Shown: positions 18,262 through 27,073, counted from the stretch's first letter. The stretch: 43,884 bases of DNA from Streptosporangiales bacterium (GCA_009379955.1 WHST01000048.1:1-43884); one strand, 5' to 3'. The notes: generated by a model not told the origin, from the letters alone. Program-made: numbers and translations.

Positions 18262-18995
18262 GATGCCTTCCGTGACGTGCCGCGGGTACCCAGGTACGCC
18301 GTGATGACCTTGGCGTCGTCGGAGACAACGGCCGGAGTGCCCTGGCAGATGACCGCGCCGTCGCCCAGGCAGGTCACCTCGTCGGAGAGCCGCATCAGGT
18401 CGGGGATCTCGTGGCTCACGACCACGAACGACGTGCGCTGCCTGTTCCGCTCGCGGATGCGCTCGTGCATCACCTGCTTGAGACTGGGATGCACGCCCGC
18501 GAACGGCTCGTCCATGAGCACCGTGCTCGGCTCGGTCATCAGGGCCCGCACGAACTCGAGCAGCTTCTGTTGTCCGCCGGACAGCTCGCTCGCCGGTGTG
18601 TCGCGATGTGCGGTGAGCCCCACGAACTCGAGCAGCTCCTCGGCCCTGCGATGCAACACGCGGCGCGGCTCCCGGTGGTGCAGGGTCGGGACGAGCAGGT
18701 TCTCGAATGCGGTGACGGTGGTGAACACCCGTGCCGTCTGGAAGGTACGAGTGACGCCGTGGCGGACGAACTCCCTGCTCGAGCGTCCGGCCAGCTCTGT
18801 TCCGCCGACGAGGATCGACCCGCCATCGGGCCGGAGCGCCCCGTTGAGCAGGTTGAGCGTCGTGGTCTTGCCTGATCCGTTCGGCCCGATCAGCCCGACG
18901 ATCGTGCCCGGGGGTACGCGAAGCGAGACATCACGCACGACGTGCTGACCGCCGAAGGACTTGTTCAGCCCGGTGGCGACGACGCCGGATGCCAT
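18258..18995 (-). CDS. ABC transporter ATP-binding protein (LivG family)
   Basis: 245 residues. Walker A GPNGSGKTT, the LivG-typical RTFQTARVFTTVTAFENLLV, signature LSGGQQKLLEF, Walker B TVLMDEPFAGVHP and a VVSHEI switch segment are visible. It starts at ATG 18995 (MASGVVATGLNKSFGG), where homology to the family begins; the open frame extends further upstream but that part is not protein-like. It lies 23 bases after the substrate-binding protein gene. Confidence 0.93.
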   Translation of the reverse strand: MASGVVATGLNKSFGGQHVVRDVSLRVPPGTIVGLIGPNGSGKTTTLNLLNGALRPDGGSILVGGTELAGRSSREFVRHGVTRTFQTARVFTTVTAFENLLVPTLHHREPRRVLHRRAEELLEFVGLTAHRDTPASELSGGQQKLLEFVRALMTEPSTVLMDEPFAGVHPSLKQVMHERIRERNRQRTSFVVVSHEIPDLMRLSDEVTCLGDGAVICQGTPAVVSDDAKVITAYLGTRGTSRKAS

Positions 18996-19018
18996 GTCGG
19001 CCTCCCCTGGCTGATGGC

Positions 19019-20248
19019 TCACCTCGACGGGACGACCGCTCGACCGGTGGCATCGCGCTTCGGCCAGATCACCTCGTTGTGGTCCTTCTGGTACTGGACG
19101 AGCAGCGCACCGAACTTGATCGTGCCGTCGGAGTTGTACCTGATGTTCCCGACCGCCGTCCGGAACGTCTTGCCCTCCATGTAGTCGCGGATCTTCTGCT
19201 GGTCGAGCGTCTTCGCACCGTTCACGGCCTGCTGCATCACCTGGAGGATGGCGAGCGCCACGGCGCCGTAGGCCGGCATCTCCTCGTAGTCGAACTTCTT
19301 CTCGAGCATCGAGAACAGTTCCTTCTGCATCGGGTATCCCTGGGTGGGCCACGCCGTCGTCGTCGCCATGACTCCGCTGCCCGCCGCACCCAAGTCGCCC
19401 CACGTCGGCAGCGTCGTGACCTGGGAGCCGCACGAGCAGTAGAAGCGCGGCCGGAAGTCCTGCTCGTGAGCGGTCTTCGCCAGGAGTGCCGCATCGTCGG
19501 GCAGGCTCAGCTGGATGAACGCGTCCGGCTTCTTCGCCTTCGCCCGCTGGATCAGGCCGTTGACATCGGACGCCGTCTGCTCGTACTCCTCGTCGAAGAC
19601 GACCTTGATGCCCAGCTGCTTGGCGTAGTTCAGCACCCCGTCCTTGCCGTCGTAGCCCGAACGTACGGCGAGCGGGAACGGGTTCTGTGCCGTGACGATG
19701 GCCAGCGTCTTCGGCCGTTGGCTCGACGGAAGCGACTTGAAGTACTCGAACAGCGGCAACGCATACTGCGTGTCCTGGTACGGGTAGCTGTTCACGATCA
19801 GCTTGTTCCTCGCGTGCAGCTCCTGGCTGACGAACCCGCCGTTCCACAGGACCTTGCCGGCACGTTCGGTGATCGGCACGATCGCTCCCCCGACGGCTGT
19901 CGCATAAGGCGCGAGCAGCAGATCGGCGTTGTCCTCGTTGATGAGTTTCTGGTAGAGCTGCTGCGCGGTGGTGGGGTTGCTCTCGTCGTCGTAGATGACG
20001 AGCTTCACCTTGCGTCCGAGCAGACCGCCATGCTTGTTGACGTCAGCGACCCAGAAGTCGTATGCGGCTCGGTAGGCGGCCGACGACGTGGCGTACACGC
20101 CGGAGAGTCCGAGCGTCCCGCCGACGACGATCGGTGTGTTCTTGTCGCCGGCGCCCTCATCGTCCTCACCCGTGGCGCATGCCGAGATCAGGAGGCCGAG
20201 TACGAGCAGCAACGCTGCGGTCAGGTGCACGTTTCTTCTCGGTCGCAT
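19019..20248 (-). CDS. Substrate-binding lipoprotein of the branched-chain-type ABC transporter
   Basis: 409 residues. The signal peptide MRPRRNVHLTAALLLVLG is followed by a lipobox (LISAC) at about residues 20-24, so it is a lipid-anchored extracellular receptor. The mature protein begins IVVGGTLGLSGVYATSS, typical of LivJ/amide-binding periplasmic proteins, and contains KVKLVIYDDESNPTTAQQLYQKLI. The ATG at 20248 is preceded by AGGAG; an upstream GTG at 20275 is less likely. A palindrome at 20418 and a GntR gene lie upstream, suggesting ligand-responsive control. The ligand is unknown. Confidence 0.92.
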   Translation of the reverse strand: MRPRRNVHLTAALLLVLGLLISACATGEDDEGAGDKNTPIVVGGTLGLSGVYATSSAAYRAAYDFWVADVNKHGGLLGRKVKLVIYDDESNPTTAQQLYQKLINEDNADLLLAPYATAVGGAIVPITERAGKVLWNGGFVSQELHARNKLIVNSYPYQDTQYALPLFEYFKSLPSSQRPKTLAIVTAQNPFPLAVRSGYDGKDGVLNYAKQLGIKVVFDEEYEQTASDVNGLIQRAKAKKPDAFIQLSLPDDAALLAKTAHEQDFRPRFYCSCGSQVTTLPTWGDLGAAGSGVMATTTAWPTQGYPMQKELFSMLEKKFDYEEMPAYGAVALAILQVMQQAVNGAKTLDQQKIRDYMEGKTFRTAVGNIRYNSDGTIKFGALLVQYQKDHNEVIWPKRDATGRAVVPSR

Positions 20249-20417
20249 GCCTACGGCCGCTCCTTTGCGTGCCACCCCTGTCGGTCAGTCCGGCGGGCTG
20301 ATACGCCCTCGGCGATCGGCGGCCGCACCTGCTGTTGCTGCAACGGTTGCGGCAACATGCCTTCAACGAGATGACGGGGCGGCAGTCGATCGATCATCGG
20401 ATCAGGGGTCTGGAAAG

Positions 20418-20428
20418 TGGCTTAGCCA
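20418..20428. promoter_or_regulatory. Candidate GntR (FadR-type) operator upstream of the ABC transporter operon
   Basis: TGGCTTAGCCA is a perfect palindrome with a three-base centre, inside AGTGGCTTAGCCA, which recurs identically upstream of the GntR gene at 21410. Its form (short inverted repeat, 3-base spacer) fits sites of FadR-subfamily GntR regulators. It lies 170 bases before the lipoprotein start and just downstream of the GntR gene. Confidence 0.65.
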
Positions 20429-20516
20429 GTTTGACACCCGCCCGGAGACTCGTCAACGGGTCAACAGGAAGGCGCACCCCTGCACACGGTCCGCCGCCCA
20501 GACCTGCGCGCTTGGA

Positions 20517-21317
20517 CTACTTCCTGGCCCGACGGCGACCCCGGGCCTTACTCCGGAGCCGCGCGTCGACGTGACGGTGCATCGTCTCGTGATGACGCAG
20601 CACCGCCTGCTCGACCGCCACGACATCCCGCATGGCGACAGCCTCGAGGATGGGCTCGTGCAGCGCGAGGAGATCTTCGCCACCGGCCTCGCGAAGCCAG
20701 TCCGGTTCAGCCTGCGTCTTGACCCAGTGCTCGTACTCGAAGGACAGGATCGACGTGTGCACGCTCTCGTACATGGCCGTGAGGTACGGATTCCTGGCCG
20801 CGCCGACGATCGCCGCGTGGAAGACGGTGTCCGCCGCGATCCAGGCCGAGGTGTTGCCCGCGGCGTCGGCCAGGCGGCCCAGAGCGGCCCGGATCGTGGC
20901 CAGCTCCTTCTTGGTCACCGGCGGCGCCCGTCTGGCCGCCTCCTGGACGCCGACCGTCTCGAGCCACAGCCGCAGTTGCATGAGATCGTGGATGGACTTG
21001 TGATCCTCGGCGAGCATGAGACTCATCGATGCGGTGACCATCGTCGCCGGCCTGCGCAGGACGTACGCTCCGGACCCGCGTCGAATCTCGACCATCCCCA
21101 TCAACGACAACGTGCGCAGTGCCTGACTGACCGTCGGGCGGCTCGTGTCGAACCTGATGGCGAGCTCACGCTCCGACGGGAGACGCGATCCCTCGGGGAG
21201 ATCCTCGCGCACGATGAACTGCCGGATCTGCTCGGAGACCGCGTCGGACAGTCGCGTGACAGACGCGGCGCCGACACCGGTCATGTCGACGGCCCGACTC
21301 GGCTTCTGCTGGGTCAA
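20517..21317 (-). CDS. GntR-family transcriptional regulator, FadR (FCD) subfamily
   Basis: 266 residues. A winged helix-turn-helix at about residues 23-90 contains LPEGSRLPSERELAIRFDTS and VSQALRTLSLMGMVEIRRG. A helical FCD ligand-binding domain follows (HKSIHDLMQLRLWLETVGVQ, DTVFHAAIVGAARN, HHETMHRHV), with the histidines and aspartate that hold a metal in this family. The tail is strongly basic. It probably represses the ABC transporter operon behind it and perhaps the divergent transketolase genes through the two TGGCTTAGCCA sites, including its own promoter region. Confidence 0.92.
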   Translation of the reverse strand: MTQQKPSRAVDMTGVGAASVTRLSDAVSEQIRQFIVREDLPEGSRLPSERELAIRFDTSRPTVSQALRTLSLMGMVEIRRGSGAYVLRRPATMVTASMSLMLAEDHKSIHDLMQLRLWLETVGVQEAARRAPPVTKKELATIRAALGRLADAAGNTSAWIAADTVFHAAIVGAARNPYLTAMYESVHTSILSFEYEHWVKTQAEPDWLREAGGEDLLALHEPILEAVAMRDVVAVEQAVLRHHETMHRHVDARLRSKARGRRRARK

Positions 21318-21409
21318 CTCGCGAATCCCCCTCCGGTACGTCGCTTCGCGCCACTCCTCGCTACGAGGATAGTGCCTTGACAGCCGCGCGGACCGCGGTG
21401 ATGATGAAG

Positions 21410-21427
21410 TGGCTTAGCCAATTAGCC
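21410..21427. promoter_or_regulatory. Second candidate GntR operator, in the GntR/transketolase intergenic region
   Basis: TGGCTTAGCCA at 21410-21420 is identical to the site at 20418, here extended by a further ATTAGCCA half-site. It lies 93 bases upstream of the GntR start and about 115 bases before the transketolase ATG, so one bound repressor could control both directions. Confidence 0.65.
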
Positions 21428-21535
21428 ACCGGTTAGGACTCCTCTATTCCTCCCCCGGTCACACCTCCCTCGGCCGCCGACGGCGCCCACGATCCGCGGC
21501 GGGTCGCCATCGGGATCCGCCTGCGCGCGGTACGC

Positions 21536-22279
21536 ATGGTCGCGAAGCAGGGGTTCGGCTACCTGGGTCAGGCACTGTCGTCGGCCGAGCAGTTCGCCGC
21601 ACTCTACGCCGCCGTGCTGCGGCCGGGAGTGGACCGCGTGGTCTGCTCGCCGGGACACTACGTCGTCGCCGCCTTCGCGGCCGCCGTGGAGATCGGCCTC
21701 GCCGACGAGGAGACGCTCGCGACGTACGGTGAGAACGGATCATCCGTCGAAGCCATCGGCTCGGAGCGGACAAAGGTGCTCGACCACACCTGCGGGTCGC
21801 TCGGCCAGGGACTGTCGGCGGCCGCGGGCTTCGCGTTGTCGGATCGGCTCACGGGAGCGACGGAGCGGCGCACGTTCGCGTTCGTGAGCGACGGTGAGCT
21901 GGAGGAGGGACAGCTCTGGGAGGCCGCGATGTTCGCCGGCCACCACCGCCTCGGTCGCATCACTGTGCTGCTCGACGCGAACAACTCGCAGGTCGACGGC
22001 CCGGTCGACACCATCACCACCCTCGAACCCATCGCCGACAAGTGGACCTCGTTCGGCTGGGACGCCGTCGAGGTCGACGGGCACGATGTCGCCGCCGTGA
22101 TCCGGGCACTCGAGGCCGCGGTCGACGCCGCCCGTCCGCACGTCATCGTCTGCCGGACGTCGACGAGACACGGCCTGCGTTGCCTGCCGCCGGACGCCGA
22201 CGGCCACTTCGTCAAGTTGCCCGGCGAGCTCGCCACGCGCGCGGTCGCAGAGCTCACCACGGAGCTGGAGCGGACATGA
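21536..22279 (+). CDS. Transketolase, N-terminal (thiamine diphosphate-binding) subunit
   Basis: At least 247 residues. ThDP-binding features are CGSLGQGLSAAAGFALSD, GDGEL-like SDGELEEGQLWEAAMFA and DANNSQVDGPVD. It is the N-terminal half of a split transketolase; its partner overlaps by four bases. The annotated ATG at 21536 is almost certainly too far in: the upstream frame is open to 21437 and encodes the usual family helix (RRVAIGIRLRAVR), but it contains no ATG, GTG or TTG. Candidate starts there are ATT at 21446 or CTG at 21521. Split transketolases transfer two-carbon units; in catabolic operons their substrates are often uncommon sugars. Confidence 0.88.
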   Translation: MVAKQGFGYLGQALSSAEQFAALYAAVLRPGVDRVVCSPGHYVVAAFAAAVEIGLADEETLATYGENGSSVEAIGSERTKVLDHTCGSLGQGLSAAAGFALSDRLTGATERRTFAFVSDGELEEGQLWEAAMFAGHHRLGRITVLLDANNSQVDGPVDTITTLEPIADKWTSFGWDAVEVDGHDVAAVIRALEAAVDAARPHVIVCRTSTRHGLRCLPPDADGHFVKLPGELATRAVAELTTELERT

Positions 22280-23289
22280 GCAGCGCACTCGAGGCTCCGT
22301 ACCGCACCATGCTCAAACCGTATGGCCGGGCACTGGTCGAGGTCGCGAAGGAGCGCGACGAGATCGTCTGCCTGAGTGGTGACCTCACCCGCCAGTGCGA
22401 GGTCGATCTCTTCCAGGACGAGCTGCCCGACCGGTTCGTGCAGGCCGGCATGGCGGAGGCGAACATGATGGGCGTCGCCGCCGCGTTGGCTCGCTCGGGA
22501 CACCTGCCCTTCGTGCACACCTTCGGCGTCTTCGCGACCCGTCGGGCGTACGACCAGGTCGCCAACGCGATCGCGTACCCACGCCTGCCGGTGCGGATCG
22601 TCGGGTTCATGCCGGGTGTCTCGAGTCCCGGCGGGCCGAGCCACCAGGCCATCGACGACGTCGCGCTGATGCGTGCGTTACCGGGCATGACCGTCATCGA
22701 CGTCGCCGACGCCGTCGAGACACGGCAGGTCGTCCGCGCCGTCGTCGACCTCCCGGGTCCGGCCTACATCAGGCTCAAGCGCGGCGAGATCCCCGTCATC
22801 TTCGGCGACGACCATCGCCTCCGCCTCGATCGCGCACAGGTTCTCACCGAGGGTACGGACGTCGCGCTGTTCGCCAGCGGGATGTTGCTCGCCTCCGCAC
22901 TCGCCGCGGAACGGCTGTTGCGCGCGCACGAGGTCTCGGTGTCCGTCGTCAACGTGCCGGTGACGAAGCCCCTGGACGTCGCGACCGTGCGAGGCGTCGC
23001 GGCCGAGGCACAGGTGGTGGTGACCGCCGAGAACCATTCGGTCATCGGCGGCCTCGGCTCCGCGGTGGCCGAGGCCTGTGCAGAGGCGGGGATCGGACGT
23101 CCGCTGCACCGGATCGGACTCCAGGACGTGTTCGCGGAGGGGGCACAGACGGCTGCGTACCTGTTCGAGAGGTACGGGCTGACGACACAGCATCTGGTGA
23201 CGACGGTGTGGCAGGCCTTGCGCCGCGCGGATCCGGTACCGCGAGCCGCGACGATGACAAGCGAACCGGGCGAGTACGCACCGGTCTGA
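22276..23289 (+). CDS. Transketolase, C-terminal (pyrimidine-binding) subunit
   Basis: 337 residues. The pyrimidine-binding motif region FVQAGMAEANMMGVAAALARSG holds the catalytic Glu of transketolases. YDQVANAIAYPRLPVRIVG and the C-terminal domain with TAENHSVIGGLGSAVAEACAE are typical. It works as a heteromer with the upstream subunit; ATG at 22276 overlaps that stop (ATGA). It is probably followed in the same transcript by the M24 protein. Confidence 0.93.
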   Translation: MSSALEAPYRTMLKPYGRALVEVAKERDEIVCLSGDLTRQCEVDLFQDELPDRFVQAGMAEANMMGVAAALARSGHLPFVHTFGVFATRRAYDQVANAIAYPRLPVRIVGFMPGVSSPGGPSHQAIDDVALMRALPGMTVIDVADAVETRQVVRAVVDLPGPAYIRLKRGEIPVIFGDDHRLRLDRAQVLTEGTDVALFASGMLLASALAAERLLRAHEVSVSVVNVPVTKPLDVATVRGVAAEAQVVVTAENHSVIGGLGSAVAEACAEAGIGRPLHRIGLQDVFAEGAQTAAYLFERYGLTTQHLVTTVWQALRRADPVPRAATMTSEPGEYAPV

Positions 23290-23307
23290 CCGTCCCTCGA
23301 GGAGCGC

Positions 23308-24627
23308 ATGATGGTCAAGAACTTCTCCGCGGCGACGCAGAGCACGCCGGTAGCGTCACCCGGTGCCACCATGGCGACCGACTGGGAGCAACGGGTCGAC
23401 TTCACCCGGTTGCGCACCGAGCGTTTCGCGAAGGTTCGTGACGCGCTCGAACGTTCCGAGCTCGGCGCGTTGATCCTCTTCGACATGAACAACATCCGCT
23501 ACGCCACCGCGACGCACATCGGAAACTGGGCGCGGGACAAGCTCTTCCGATGCGCCCTGGTGGTTCGCGGTCACGATCCGATCCTGTGGGACATCGGCTC
23601 GGCGGCCCGCACGCATCAGACCTTCGCGCCGTGGAACGACCGAGAGAACTGGCGGGCCGGCATATCGAGCTGGCGCGGCGCCATTCCCGAGGACGTCGGT
23701 GTCGAGCGGGGCAATGCGAAGCGGATCGCCGACATCCTGCGCGAGCACGGGGTGGCGGGCGAGCCGATCGGCGTCGACGTCGTGGAGATACCCGTGCTCA
23801 AGGCACTCGAGCGCGAGGGCCTGCACATCGAGGACGGCCACGGCCTCATGCAGGATGTCCGGGCGATCAAGACCGCTGACGAGATCGCCCTGCTCGACCA
23901 CTCCGCCGCGTTGGTGGACGGCGCGTACGACGAGCTCTACCGGTACCTGCGCGCGGGCGTGCGGGAGAACGACTGCGTGGCCCTGGTCAACCACTACCTC
24001 TACGAGAACGGCTCCGAGGAGGTCGAGGCCGTCAACTCCATCTCGGGAGAACGCTGCAGCCCGCACCCGCATGTCTTCTCGGACCGGATGCTCCGACCAG
24101 GCGACACCGCGTACTTCGACATCATCCACTCCTTCAACGGCTACCGCACGTGCTACTACCGCACCTTGAACGTGGGCAGCGCCAACCGTCAGCAACGCGA
24201 CGCCTACGGCCGGGCGCGGGAGTTCATGGACAACGCGATCGCGGAGATCCGGCCGGGCGCGACGTCCGCCGACGTCGTGCGGCACTTCCCCGCGGCGCAG
24301 GAGTTCGGCTTCGCGACCGAGGAGGAGGCGTTCGGCCTGCAGTACTGCCACGGCCTCGGCCTGTCCAACTGGGAGCGGCCGTTGATGAGCCGGTACCACT
24401 CCTTCGAGCACCCGGTGCGGCTCGAGGAAGGCATGGTGTTCGCGATCGAGACCTACTGGCCGACGCCGGACGGATCGGCGGCCGCCCGGATCGAGGAAGA
24501 GGTCGTCGTCACCCGACACGGCTGCGACCTGCTCACCCGCTTCCCGGCCGACCAGCTCTACGTGGCGGGCACGCGCATGTACACAGGAGCAGACCTACCC
24601 TCCCCGAACGGTCAGGGCTCCCGTTGA
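23308..24627 (+). CDS. M24-family (creatinase/aminopeptidase P fold) protein with an altered metal site
   Basis: 439 residues. The creatinase N-terminal domain (GALILFDMNNIRYATATHIG) and the pita-bread C-terminal domain are both present. Of the five usual metal ligands, Asp271, His348 (CHGLGLSNWERP), Glu381 (AIETYW) and Glu396 (IEEEVVVT) remain. The second aspartate, normally in a GYxxDxTR motif, is Cys282 (GYRTCYYRT). A classic dinuclear Xaa-Pro peptidase is therefore unlikely; a creatinase-like hydrolase or lyase is more plausible. Start: ATG at 23308 behind GAGGAGC; ATG at 23371 is an alternative. It follows the transketolase pair by 18 bases. Confidence 0.85.
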   Translation: MMVKNFSAATQSTPVASPGATMATDWEQRVDFTRLRTERFAKVRDALERSELGALILFDMNNIRYATATHIGNWARDKLFRCALVVRGHDPILWDIGSAARTHQTFAPWNDRENWRAGISSWRGAIPEDVGVERGNAKRIADILREHGVAGEPIGVDVVEIPVLKALEREGLHIEDGHGLMQDVRAIKTADEIALLDHSAALVDGAYDELYRYLRAGVRENDCVALVNHYLYENGSEEVEAVNSISGERCSPHPHVFSDRMLRPGDTAYFDIIHSFNGYRTCYYRTLNVGSANRQQRDAYGRAREFMDNAIAEIRPGATSADVVRHFPAAQEFGFATEEEAFGLQYCHGLGLSNWERPLMSRYHSFEHPVRLEEGMVFAIETYWPTPDGSAAARIEEEVVVTRHGCDLLTRFPADQLYVAGTRMYTGADLPSPNGQGSR

Positions 24628-24700
24628 TCACGTGAACGTGATCAGCGAGGACTTCACCTCATGCCGGGACGAGGTGAAGCCCATGTCGGTGAGGTGAAGC
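24625..24700. repeat. Dispersed hairpin repeat, family II, copy D
   Basis: It contains a near-perfect palindrome (TGATCACGT at 24625-24633 with ACGTGATCA at 24636-24644), then a stem CTTCACCTC (24652-24660) with GAGGTGAAG (24671-24679). The 18-base core at 24662-24679 and the 16-base end at 24685-24700 are identical to copy E at 38250-38288. It begins at the M24 stop codon and lies between the convergent M24 and NCS1 genes. Confidence 0.8.
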
Positions 24701-24718
24701 AGGACTGACCATCACGGC

Positions 24719-26299
24719 CTACGGCCGACGGGACGTCGCTCTCGCCGCGGCGGCCTGTCGGTGCCGCAGCCGGTGGGCCGAGGCGCGTGGGTCGTCCACG
24801 ACCGGCGGGATGTCCGCATCGACGACGCGTGTTCCGCGTGGCCCCGCAGGGCCGAACACGTACCGCGGCTCGGGTACGAGACCGAGGAGCGCGAGGTACA
24901 CCACCGCGGCGAGCCCGATCGTGACGAACAGGCTGATGTCGACGCCACCCGCGACGTTGCGCAACGGACCCTCGATCAGCGGCGGATAGTTCGCGAACAG
25001 CAACCCGCCGACGGCCGCCGGCACCCACGCCGCGATTCCCCGCCAGTTGACGCCGGCACGGAACCAGTACCGGCCGCCGATCCGCCCCTCGTTGAACACC
25101 TGCACGTCGGCCGGTGAGTAGTAGCCGCGGCGCACGATGTACCCGAGCGTCATGATGATCATCCAGGGGGTGGTGCAGATGACGATCGCGCCGACGAACG
25201 CGTTGACACTGTCGATCAGGTTGAAGACCAGCCGGCCGATGAGGATGAAGAGGAAGGCGAGCGCACCGATGAGCAGCGACGCCTGCACCCGGGTGAAGCG
25301 GGGGAACACCGACGAGAAGTCGAGACCGGTGCCGTAGAGCGACGTCACGCCGGTGGACATCCCACCGAGGAATGCCACGACCATGAGCAGCAGCGCGTAC
25401 CACAACGGCGAGATCTGGATCAGAGCGAATACGTAGTCCTCCTCCCCCGCGACGAGGGTGGCGGTCGCGACGCCGAAGAAGAACGGCACGAGCGTTGCGA
25501 GCTGCGCGAGGAAGGTCGCTGCGAGCAGGCGGGAGGGCCTGGTCGCGGCGGGGATGTACCGGGTCCAGTCGCCGAGGAATGCACCGAAGGACACCGGGTT
25601 GCCCATCACGATGAGCGCCGAGAGCACGAAGGTCGGCCAGAACTCGCCGAGTGCGTACGCCTGCGGACCAGGATCGTAGCCGGCGTCGAAGCGCGACGCG
25701 TACGCCACGATGCCGACCAGCATCAGCACGGTGTTGCCGATGACGACGACCTTGTTGACCAGCAGCATGAACTGGTAGCCGTAGACCACCACGACGATCA
25801 CGAGTGCGCCGAGCACCGCGTAGGCGAGTCCACGGGTCAGGTCGGAGTCGGGCACGTCGAAGAGTCGGGCTGCCGCGCCGACGAGTGCGTCGCCGCTGAC
25901 CCACACCGAGATCGAGTAGAACGCGAGCGCGGTGAGCAGCGAGAGGAACGAGCCCACCACCCGACCGCGGACGCCGAGATGGGCGCCGGAGGAGACCGCG
26001 TTGTTCGTGCCGGTCGCCGGCCCGAACAGCCCCATCGGCATGAGGATCACGGCGCCCGCGACGACACCGACGACCGTCGCCGCTACGGCCTGCCACCACG
26101 ACAGGCCGAGCAGTACGGGGAACGTCCCGAGGATGATGGTAGCGAAGGTGTTCGCGCCGCCGAACTGGATGCGGAACAGGTCGAACGGTCGTGCGGTGCG
26201 GTGCTCGTCGGGGATGGTGTCGATGCCGTGCTGCTCGATCTCGGTGGCCCTCGGTGAGCGTCGCTGCGCCGCGCCGTCGGCCCGCTCCGACCCGTTCAT
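24719..26299 (-). CDS. NCS1-family nucleobase/hydantoin/allantoin permease
   Basis: 526 residues with about twelve membrane segments. The N-terminus (IEQHGIDTIPDEHRTARPFDLFRIQFGGANTFATIILG) is the NCS1 signature around the first transmembrane helix. WTRYIPAATRPSRLLAATFLAQ and a cytoplasmic, basic C-terminus also fit. NCS1 proteins import cytosine, uracil, allantoin, hydantoins or thiamine-like compounds with protons or sodium. It is divergent from the cyclase gene, with a 104-base shared promoter region, suggesting joint control. Confidence 0.93.
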   Translation of the reverse strand: MNGSERADGAAQRRSPRATEIEQHGIDTIPDEHRTARPFDLFRIQFGGANTFATIILGTFPVLLGLSWWQAVAATVVGVVAGAVILMPMGLFGPATGTNNAVSSGAHLGVRGRVVGSFLSLLTALAFYSISVWVSGDALVGAAARLFDVPDSDLTRGLAYAVLGALVIVVVVYGYQFMLLVNKVVVIGNTVLMLVGIVAYASRFDAGYDPGPQAYALGEFWPTFVLSALIVMGNPVSFGAFLGDWTRYIPAATRPSRLLAATFLAQLATLVPFFFGVATATLVAGEEDYVFALIQISPLWYALLLMVVAFLGGMSTGVTSLYGTGLDFSSVFPRFTRVQASLLIGALAFLFILIGRLVFNLIDSVNAFVGAIVICTTPWMIIMTLGYIVRRGYYSPADVQVFNEGRIGGRYWFRAGVNWRGIAAWVPAAVGGLLFANYPPLIEGPLRNVAGGVDISLFVTIGLAAVVYLALLGLVPEPRYVFGPAGPRGTRVVDADIPPVVDDPRASAHRLRHRQAAAARATSRRP

Positions 26300-26351
26300 G
26301 CCGGTCTCCTCGGTTCAAGGACGCTGCCCCCGACGAGCGGTACCCTAGACG

Positions 26352-26390
26352 GATGTTTCGTGATAGGCAACATCTGTTTACCAGTACAGA
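26352..26390. promoter_or_regulatory. Inverted repeats in the NCS1/cyclase divergent promoter
   Basis: Two dyads sit side by side: GATGTT (26352-26357) with AACATC (26369-26374), 11 bases apart, and TCTGT (26373-26377) with ACAGA (26386-26390). This is the most AT-rich part of the 104-base gap. They could be sites for the XRE-cupin regulator encoded just downstream of the cyclase. Confidence 0.4.
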
Positions 26391-26403
26391 CAGAGGAGCA
26401 GTG

Positions 26404-27072
26404 ATGCACGTCCGCCGGATCGTCGACCTGTCCGTCCCCGTCGGGCAGCACACTCAGGTCTATCCGGGCGATCCCGTCCCTCGGTTCACGACCCACTCGA
26501 CGATCGCCGAGCACGGCTTCAACCTCCTGCGCGTCGAGATGGGATCACAGTCCGGCACCCATGCCGACGCGCCCTACCACTTCGAGGCCGACGCACCGAC
26601 GATCGACCGAGTGCCGCTCGAACGGTTCGTCGGCACCGGCGTCGTCGCCGACGTACGTGGGGTACCCGCTCGCGCGCCGATCGGCTGGGACTCCCTCGCC
26701 CCGTACGCCGGCTCCCTCGGGCCTGACCACATCCTGTTGCTGCACACGGGCTGGTCGGCGCACTTCGGTAGCGCGCGCTACTTCGACCATCCCTACCTCG
26801 ATGCCGACGCCTGCCGTCGCGTCCTCGAGCTCGGCGTCCGCACGATCGGGATCGACGCCATCAACATCGACGAGACACCGGACGCCGACCACCCCGGCTG
26901 CGGATACCCCGTGCACCATCTGCTCGCAGCTGCCCGCGGCATCATCATCGAGAACCTGCGCAACCTCGAGGCCGTCGACTTTCCCGACCCGCTGGTGTCC
27001 GCACTGCCGGTGGCGTTCGAGAACGCCGACGGCGCACCTGTCCGCGCGGTCGCCATGCAGTGGGGGGCGTAG
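26404..27072 (+). CDS. Cyclase family protein (kynurenine formamidase-like metal hydrolase)
   Basis: 222 residues. The metal-binding motif SGTHADAPYHF (HxGTHxDxPxH-type, near residue 52) and the IDAINIDETP segment identify the cyclase/KynB fold. Members hydrolyse N-formylkynurenine, isatin or related amides. The family's second-sphere histidine may be in PVHHLLAAARGIIIENLRNL. The ATG at 26404 follows GAGGAG. It is divergent from the NCS1 permease and one base before the XRE-cupin gene, suggesting uptake and opening of an amide- or ring-containing nitrogen compound. Confidence 0.88.
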   Translation: MHVRRIVDLSVPVGQHTQVYPGDPVPRFTTHSTIAEHGFNLLRVEMGSQSGTHADAPYHFEADAPTIDRVPLERFVGTGVVADVRGVPARAPIGWDSLAPYAGSLGPDHILLLHTGWSAHFGSARYFDHPYLDADACRRVLELGVRTIGIDAINIDETPDADHPGCGYPVHHLLAAARGIIIENLRNLEAVDFPDPLVSALPVAFENADGAPVRAVAMQWGA

Positions 27073-27073
27073 C

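Noticed and set aside
24654-26453. A 599-codon frame overlapping the NCS1 permease gene
   Set aside because: Hydrophilic, arginine-rich shadow; the permease frame has the expected membrane segments.
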